Shown here: piece by piece, positions 59,680 to 64,000 of the stretch
How positions within the stretch are numbered: position 1 is the stretch's first letter
Layout of the letters: every line of letters starts with the position of its first letter
From: JALZOC01 sp038320555
Lineage (GTDB): Bacteria; Acidobacteriota; Vicinamibacteria; Vicinamibacterales; 2-12-FULL-66-21
Assembly (NCBI GenBank): GCA_038320555.1
Contig: JBBQEJ010000002.1
Span: forward strand, 1-64,000
Length of the DNA: 64,000 bases
Direction: 5' to 3'
Position numbers and translations under genes: made by a program
Notes under the pieces: generated by a model
Database searches by the model: none
What the model saw: the letters and a program-made list of their open reading frames with translations, nothing else
Told to the model about the DNA's origin: nothing

Positions 59680-60945
59680 ATGGCTGAAGGACATACGATG
59701 GCAACCGGCTCTGACGCATTGCGGCTGAAGCTCGATGAGACGGGGCGCTCGGGGGCGCGGATCAAGGTGGTTGGAGTTGGCGGCGGGGGAAGCAACGCTG
59801 TCAACCGGATGGTGGCGGCGGGGCTCGACGGCGTCGAGTTCATCATCGCGAACACCGATCGCCAGGCCCTGCATCTCAACGGCGCGCCCAACAAGCTGCA
59901 GATCGGCGCGAAGCTGACGAAGGGATTGGGCGCCGGCGCCGATCCGAACGTCGGCCGTCAGGCCGCCCTCGAGGATACCGAGAAGCTGATCGAGGCGCTC
60001 GACGGCGCCGACATGGTGTTCGTCACGACGGGGCTTGGCGGAGGCACCGGCACCGGCGCCGCCCCCGTGATCGCCAGCCTTGCGAGCGAGCTCGGCGCCT
60101 TGACGATTGCCGTCGTGACCAAACCGTTCAAGTTCGAAGGAAGGAAACGCCAGGTTCAGGCCGAGCAGGGCCTCGAAGAGCTCCGCGACTGCGTCGATAC
60201 CGTGATCACGATCCCGAACGAACGGCTGCTCGCGACCATCGCCCGGACCACGTCGCTCACCGACGCGTTCTCGAGTGCGGACGACGTGCTGCGCCAGGCG
60301 ATTCAGGGCATTTCGGATTTGATCCTGGTGCCCGGCCTGATCAACCTGGACTTCGCCGACGTGAAGACCATCATGGCCGGGATGGGTCTCGCGATCATGG
60401 GGACCGGGCTCTCCGAGGGCGAGGGTCGCGCCATGGCGGCCGCCAACGCCGCAATCTCCAGTCCGCTGCTGGAGGATGCGTCGGTGAAAGGCGCGCGGGG
60501 TGTGATCATCAACGTGACGGGCGGCCCGGACCTGTCGCTCATCGAGGTGAGCGAGGCCTCCGCGGTCATCCAGGAAGCGGCGCACGAAGACGCCAACATC
60601 ATCTTCGGCGCCGTCGTCGATCCGAAGATGGAAGGCCGGGTCAAGATCACGGTGATTGCAACCGGATTCGATCGGCCGGTAGCCGCCAAGACGCCGGCTG
60701 CATCAGCTGCGCTGACGCCGGTGGACCTGCAATCGTACACGTCGTGGAAGCAGGAAACCGGCGAGCGCGCCGCCGCTGCCGGCGGCTCGCGCATCTCGTT
60801 CTCGCGCCGCGCCGTCCTCGAGCTCCCGCTCTCGCTTCCACAGGCGGCAGACGGCGCGCCGGAACCGTTCGTGGCAGGCGCCGAGTTCGAGCCGGTCTCG
60901 CCGCTCGACGTTCCGGCCTTCCTCAGACGGCAGAGCGAAGGCTGA
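59680..60945 (+). CDS. ftsZ: Cell division GTPase FtsZ
   Basis: FtsZ (421 aa) forms the Z-ring. The tubulin signature GGGTGTG is at residues 120-126; VGVGGGGSNAVNRM, TKPFKFEGRKR and SEGEGRAMAAANAAISSPLL are also typical. After the core (about residue 325) comes a linker and the C-terminal peptide DVPAFLRRQ that binds FtsA. ATG 59680 with GGAGGG five bases upstream is chosen over ATG 59638. It ends the dcw cluster. Confidence 0.97.
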   Translation: MAEGHTMATGSDALRLKLDETGRSGARIKVVGVGGGGSNAVNRMVAAGLDGVEFIIANTDRQALHLNGAPNKLQIGAKLTKGLGAGADPNVGRQAALEDTEKLIEALDGADMVFVTTGLGGGTGTGAAPVIASLASELGALTIAVVTKPFKFEGRKRQVQAEQGLEELRDCVDTVITIPNERLLATIARTTSLTDAFSSADDVLRQAIQGISDLILVPGLINLDFADVKTIMAGMGLAIMGTGLSEGEGRAMAAANAAISSPLLEDASVKGARGVIINVTGGPDLSLIEVSEASAVIQEAAHEDANIIFGAVVDPKMEGRVKITVIATGFDRPVAAKTPAASAALTPVDLQSYTSWKQETGERAAAAGGSRISFSRRAVLELPLSLPQAADGAPEPFVAGAEFEPVSPLDVPAFLRRQSEG

Positions 60946-61156
60946 CGATTGCCGGTTGGCACGGCCTGGTTCACGACGGTGGTTGGCGGGCGTCAGCCGT
61001 CCCATCCCGACGGCGCGACCGCGCGTGGTAGACTAGATATATCCATGGCACGCGGGAGCGGCGGCGTCTGAGCGCCAGTCTGCGCACCGCAGCAGGGCCG
61101 TCGGCGTCACGACGCGGCGTCCGTCGCCGCCCACCGTAAGCTCGTTCCGGCATTCA

Positions 61157-62899
61157 ATGAAGAACTGGGAACATCGGGAACGTGCGCGCGACGTGCTCGC
61201 GCGCGAGGTCGGCTACGTGCGCAAGCCGCACGGCGGCCGCCTCCGCGTCGCACTGGCCTTTCCAAACACGTACTACGTCGGCATGTCGAGCCTCGGTTTC
61301 CAGACCGTGTACCGCCTCTTCAACGATCTGGACGACGTGGTGTGCGAGCGGGTGTTCCTGCCCGCGAAGCAGGAGCTGAAGGCGCAACTGGAGTCCGCCA
61401 CCCCGCTCTTGACGCTCGAATCGCAAACCCCCGTCGCGGATTTCGACGTGTTCGCGTTTTCCGTGTCGTTCGAGTGGGACTACACGAATGTCGTCACGCT
61501 CCTGCGGCTCGCCGGTCTGCCGCCGCGCGCGGCGGACAGGAATTCGCGGCATCCGCTCGTCGTGATAGGCGGCGCCGTAACCTTCGTGAATCCCGAACCG
61601 CTCGCGATGTTTGCCGACGTGATCGCCGCCGGCGAAGGGGAGCTGCTCGTTCCAACGCTTACGACCACGGTCCATGCCGCCGAGGATCGCGAGGATCTGT
61701 TCCGCCGGCTTACAACGGCACGCGGCTTCTATATTCCGTCGTTCTATGACGTTCACTACGGCGCCGACGGGACCATCGAGGCGTTCGAGCCGAAGAGTGG
61801 CACCGGCGCGCCACCGGTGGTGAAGAAGGCCGCCGTCAAAAGCATCGATCGCCTGGATCCCCCGGCGACGTCGATCTTCACGCCCGAGACGGAGTTCGGG
61901 TCGCGGTTCCTGATCGAGGTCGTGCGCGGCTGCGCCAACCTGTGTCGCTTCTGCTGGGCCGGCTACAACTATCTGCCCGTGCGCGCCTTTCCGGCTGACC
62001 GCATCCTCGAGCTTGCCGCACAGGCAAGGCAGTACTCGAACAAGGTCGGCCTCGTCTCGATCGCCTTGTGCGACCATCCGGAAATCGAACGCATCCTGAC
62101 CGGCCTGCTCGACATGGGCTACTCGATCAGCCCCGCGTCGCTTCGGCTCGACGACCTTACGGAGCCGATCGTCAGGCTCCTGCGCAAAAGCGGCGAACGG
62201 TCGATCACGATCGCCCCCGAGACCGGATCGGATCGCCTCCGGCGCGTGATCAACAAGACGGTCACCAACGATGAGATTCTGGCGGCAACCGAGCTGATTT
62301 TCGCAAACGGCATCGACAACCTGAAGCTCTACTACATGATCGGGCTGCCGACGGAGACCGATGATGATCTGGCAGCGATTCGAGATCTGACGACCGCGAT
62401 GCGCGACGTCATGCTGAAGCACGGCCGCCCCCGCGGCCGACTCGGGCGCATCGTCGGGAGCGTGAACCCCCTCATTCCGAAGCCGGGGACGGCGTACCAA
62501 CGGCTGCCGATGGAGGACCCCGCGATCACCGACGCCAAAGGGAAGCGCCTGCGGCAGATGTTGTCGGGGCTCGACAACGTGTATTTCAATATCAAGTCCG
62601 AGCGTCATTCGTATTACCAGGCCCTGCTCTCATTGGGCGATCGCCGCGTGGCTTCCACGATCGAAGCCGCCGAGCGCAACGGCGGCCAGTGGCGCGCGGC
62701 CGTGGCGGAGACCGGTCTCGACGCTGCGTTCTTCATCTTCCGCGACCGGACCCATGATGCGGTGCTCCCGTGGGACATCATCGACGGTGGCATGAAGTCG
62801 TCGTTCTTCCAGGCGGAGTTCGACAAGGGACTCCGCGAGGAATGGACCCTGCCGCCCAAACGCCAGAAGGAAAATGCAAGGTTTCTCCCGGTTCTGTAG
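61157..62899 (+). CDS. Radical SAM protein, TIGR03960-type with B12-binding-like N-terminus
   Basis: The 580-residue protein begins with a B12-binding-like domain (FPNTYYVGMSSLGFQTVYRL, about residues 30-190) and has a radical SAM motif in RGCANLCRFCWAGYNYLPVR (about residues 258-270). The later part (PETGSDRLRRVINKTVTNDE and KLYYMIGLPTETDDDLAAI) fits the TIGR03960 family of unknown function. This is usually followed by a DUF2344/TIGR03936 partner and then ribonuclease G; neither is here. The 211-base leader region (60946-61156) holds TAGACTAGATATAT as a possible -10 but no clear -35, and no gene. Confidence 0.85.
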   Translation: MKNWEHRERARDVLAREVGYVRKPHGGRLRVALAFPNTYYVGMSSLGFQTVYRLFNDLDDVVCERVFLPAKQELKAQLESATPLLTLESQTPVADFDVFAFSVSFEWDYTNVVTLLRLAGLPPRAADRNSRHPLVVIGGAVTFVNPEPLAMFADVIAAGEGELLVPTLTTTVHAAEDREDLFRRLTTARGFYIPSFYDVHYGADGTIEAFEPKSGTGAPPVVKKAAVKSIDRLDPPATSIFTPETEFGSRFLIEVVRGCANLCRFCWAGYNYLPVRAFPADRILELAAQARQYSNKVGLVSIALCDHPEIERILTGLLDMGYSISPASLRLDDLTEPIVRLLRKSGERSITIAPETGSDRLRRVINKTVTNDEILAATELIFANGIDNLKLYYMIGLPTETDDDLAAIRDLTTAMRDVMLKHGRPRGRLGRIVGSVNPLIPKPGTAYQRLPMEDPAITDAKGKRLRQMLSGLDNVYFNIKSERHSYYQALLSLGDRRVASTIEAAERNGGQWRAAVAETGLDAAFFIFRDRTHDAVLPWDIIDGGMKSSFFQAEFDKGLREEWTLPPKRQKENARFLPVL

Positions 62900-62953
62900 C
62901 CCGCGCGTCCCGCCGCGCGAGACGTTCTTCACTACTCCGGGGAAAGCACGGAG

Positions 62954-63256
62954 CTACGACGCGACGGCCGCTTGCGCCTCGTACTCGGCGTACGCCTGCA
63001 GGATGAGATCGCGAAGGCGGTCCTGCGCCGTGACGTCGCCGATCGGCCGCAGCAGCGAGTAGCTGCGCCGCTCTCCGTTGACCGAGTACTGACGCGCCGG
63101 GAACGTGACGTTGCGACCATTGCCGGTCTTGCGCTCCCACACCGCAAAGCCGATCAACTTCAAGCCTTCGAGCGGTCCGTGCGTGAAGTGCAGCTCGGCC
63201 TCCGCGAGTTTTCCGGGCGGGTTCCCCTTGTCGTTCGGCACAATCTTGATCGTCAT
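62954..63256 (-). CDS. Conserved-looking small protein of unknown function
   Basis: A 100-residue protein with a good GGAGA site 8 bases before ATG 63256. It is not recognised. It looks like a small beta-alpha protein: AEAELHFTHGPLEGLKLIGF, then VWERKTGNGRNVTFPARQYS, and a C-terminal helix DRLRDLILQAYAEYEAQ. The general outline recalls small SpoVG-like proteins, but this is speculative. It lies downstream of acpS on the same strand, after 179 bases with no other gene, and is convergent with the radical SAM gene. Confidence 0.6.
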   Translation of the reverse strand: MTIKIVPNDKGNPPGKLAEAELHFTHGPLEGLKLIGFAVWERKTGNGRNVTFPARQYSVNGERRSYSLLRPIGDVTAQDRLRDLILQAYAEYEAQAAVAS

Positions 63257-63435
63257 CGTGTCTTCTCCTCTCGGCTGGCGAGTCCGCCGCAGGAAGCGCA
63301 AAGGAGGTGCCGGTCGAAACGGGTCGAACGCTGCGCGCGGATGGTGCTGTGAGGATTGGAGTTGGCGCGCGTCCCCGCGCGACCCGGCGGCAGGTGGCGG
63401 CGGGCGCCCCGGCCAACGGTCAACGGCAGTTGCGA

Positions 63436-63816
63436 TCAGTCGCCGAGAAGGATCACCTGGGCCATCGCAAGCGCGTCGGAATGTGTGATGGTCAGCAGCG
63501 AAGATCGAACACGCAGGCGATCGGCGTGGACCGCGGCCGCGCCATGCAACCGCAGTTGCGGCGGCCCGGAGAAGCGGACGACTTCGATGTCCTTCCAGCG
63601 GACGCCGCGCGAGTGGCCGGTCCCGAGCGCTTTCATCGCCGCTTCCTTCGCGGCAAACCGTCCGGCGAGGTGGGGAACCGGATTGCGGCGTCGCGTACAA
63701 TAGGCGATCTCACCATCGGTGAACACACGGCGCAGAAAGCGGTCGCCGTACCGCTCAAAAGTCGTGGCGATGCGGGGAATATCGGTGGCGTCGAATCCAA
63801 GTCCGAGAATGTTCAT
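63436..63816 (-). CDS. acpS: Holo-[acyl-carrier-protein] synthase AcpS
   Basis: AcpS (126 aa) attaches 4'-phosphopantetheine to acyl carrier protein. The metal-binding Asp in GLGFDATDIPRI (D9) and Glu in RFAAKEAAMKALGTG (E58) are at the positions known for the family. The C-terminus SLLTITHSDALAMAQVIL is the usual final strand block. ATG 63816 shares the palindrome CATG with the start of the divergent gene. Confidence 0.94.
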   Translation of the reverse strand: MNILGLGFDATDIPRIATTFERYGDRFLRRVFTDGEIAYCTRRRNPVPHLAGRFAAKEAAMKALGTGHSRGVRWKDIEVVRFSGPPQLRLHGAAAVHADRLRVRSSLLTITHSDALAMAQVILLGD

Positions 63817-64000
63817 GACCTTGCCTCAGCCTAGCGGCGCTTTCGAGTGGACGCAAGCGCCATGGGGCGCCGTCCTGCGGTGCGGACCGCTGGCAGCGCT
63901 GGCAGAGCACTTCTTCACGGCGAACGACTTGACGCTGCGCGGCGATCTCCAGGAATGGAATGCCCTGGCCGGCTATGTCGGGGTCGATCAGACGGACTTC
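63815..64000 (+). CDS. pgeF: PgeF/YfiH-type laccase-domain protein (partial, 3' end outside window)
   Basis: Sixty-two codons are seen from ATG 63815 to the window end with no stop. FEWTQAPWGAVLRCGPLAAL and HFFTANDLTLRGDL then LAGYVGVDQTDF fit the N-terminus of YfiH/PgeF, the copper-type laccase-fold family called peptidoglycan editing factor or polyphenol oxidase. Its catalytic His and Cys lie beyond the window, so function cannot be checked. ATG 63809 is an in-frame alternative start. The starts of this and acpS overlap divergently at one CATG. Confidence 0.7.
   Translation, partial: MTLPQPSGAFEWTQAPWGAVLRCGPLAALAEHFFTANDLTLRGDLQEWNALAGYVGVDQTDF

Noticed and set aside
62900..62953. Possible hairpin (CGCGCG...CGCGCG) as terminator between the radical SAM and small genes
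   Set aside because: The stem is short and no T-run follows on either strand, so an intrinsic terminator is not supported.
1..64000. tRNA, rRNA, CRISPR, transposase or phage genes
   Set aside because: None seen. The repeats are short, not CRISPR-like in length or spacing, and no integrase or cas motif was noticed. A tRNA search program would be decisive.

Overview
The window is dense, high-GC bacterial chromosome with almost no spacer DNA. Gene content points to an Acidobacteriota-type organism, perhaps Vicinamibacteria. The hints are a fused alpha/beta 2-oxoacid dehydrogenase E1, a PASTA-bearing division transpeptidase inside the dcw cluster, and frequent GTG and TTG starts. This placement is inference; there is no rRNA or other strong marker. 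MurE carries the DNPR motif, so the wall is probably meso-diaminopimelate based. I saw no tRNA, rRNA, insertion sequence, prophage or CRISPR array, and no gene-free stretch above 300 bases.

Layout. (1) 1-8.9 kb, mostly minus strand: the start of a secreted protein, the fused E1, a cupin (plus), a GT-C-type membrane protein, a rhomboid protease, an MFS transporter, the flippase MurJ and a GatB/YqeY protein followed by a clear rho-independent terminator. (2) 8.9-42.6 kb: a surface-glycan locus on the minus strand with one plus-strand GT2 gene at 16.3-17.1 kb. It holds GT4, GT2, GT9 and GT-C-like enzymes, a Wzx-type flippase, two SDR sugar-nucleotide enzymes, a DegT aminotransferase, an MBOAT acyltransferase paired with an SGNH protein, a polysaccharide deacetylase, a GNAT protein, two methyltransferases and three radical SAM proteins. 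Many genes overlap by 1-4 bases. (3) 42.7-43.8 kb: ychF, minus strand. (4) 44.0-60.9 kb, plus strand: a complete dcw cluster, mraZ-rsmH-ftsL-ftsI-murE-murF-mraY-murD-ftsW-murG-murC-ftsQ-ftsA-ftsZ. It starts with a near-consensus promoter and three 10-bp-spaced TGGAR boxes that look like the MraZ operator. (5) 61.1-64 kb: a TIGR03960-type radical SAM protein, an unrecognised 100-residue protein, acpS, and the start of a PgeF (YfiH-type) gene cut by the window end.

How the genes fit together. GT2 enzymes of the dolichol-phosphate-mannose-synthase type probably charge a polyprenyl carrier. GT-C membrane proteins may then use those donors outside the membrane. GT4 and GT9 enzymes extend a lipid-linked glycan on the cytoplasmic side, the Wzx-type protein exports it, and MBOAT/SGNH may acylate it. 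MurJ and the dcw genes make and export the peptidoglycan precursor and build the division machinery.

Short repeats unlike one another sit in the few intergenic gaps and sometimes run into the last codons of genes: a TAGCGGC heptad, a TGGCAATTC nonamer, a GGTGAATT octamer, CACGGA-type arrays and a CCAGAGCGRGTCGAAGG direct repeat. The heptad occurs at two sites 44 kb apart. These repeats, the radical SAM trio in the glycan locus, and an SDR with Asn at the usual catalytic Tyr position are the most unusual things here.
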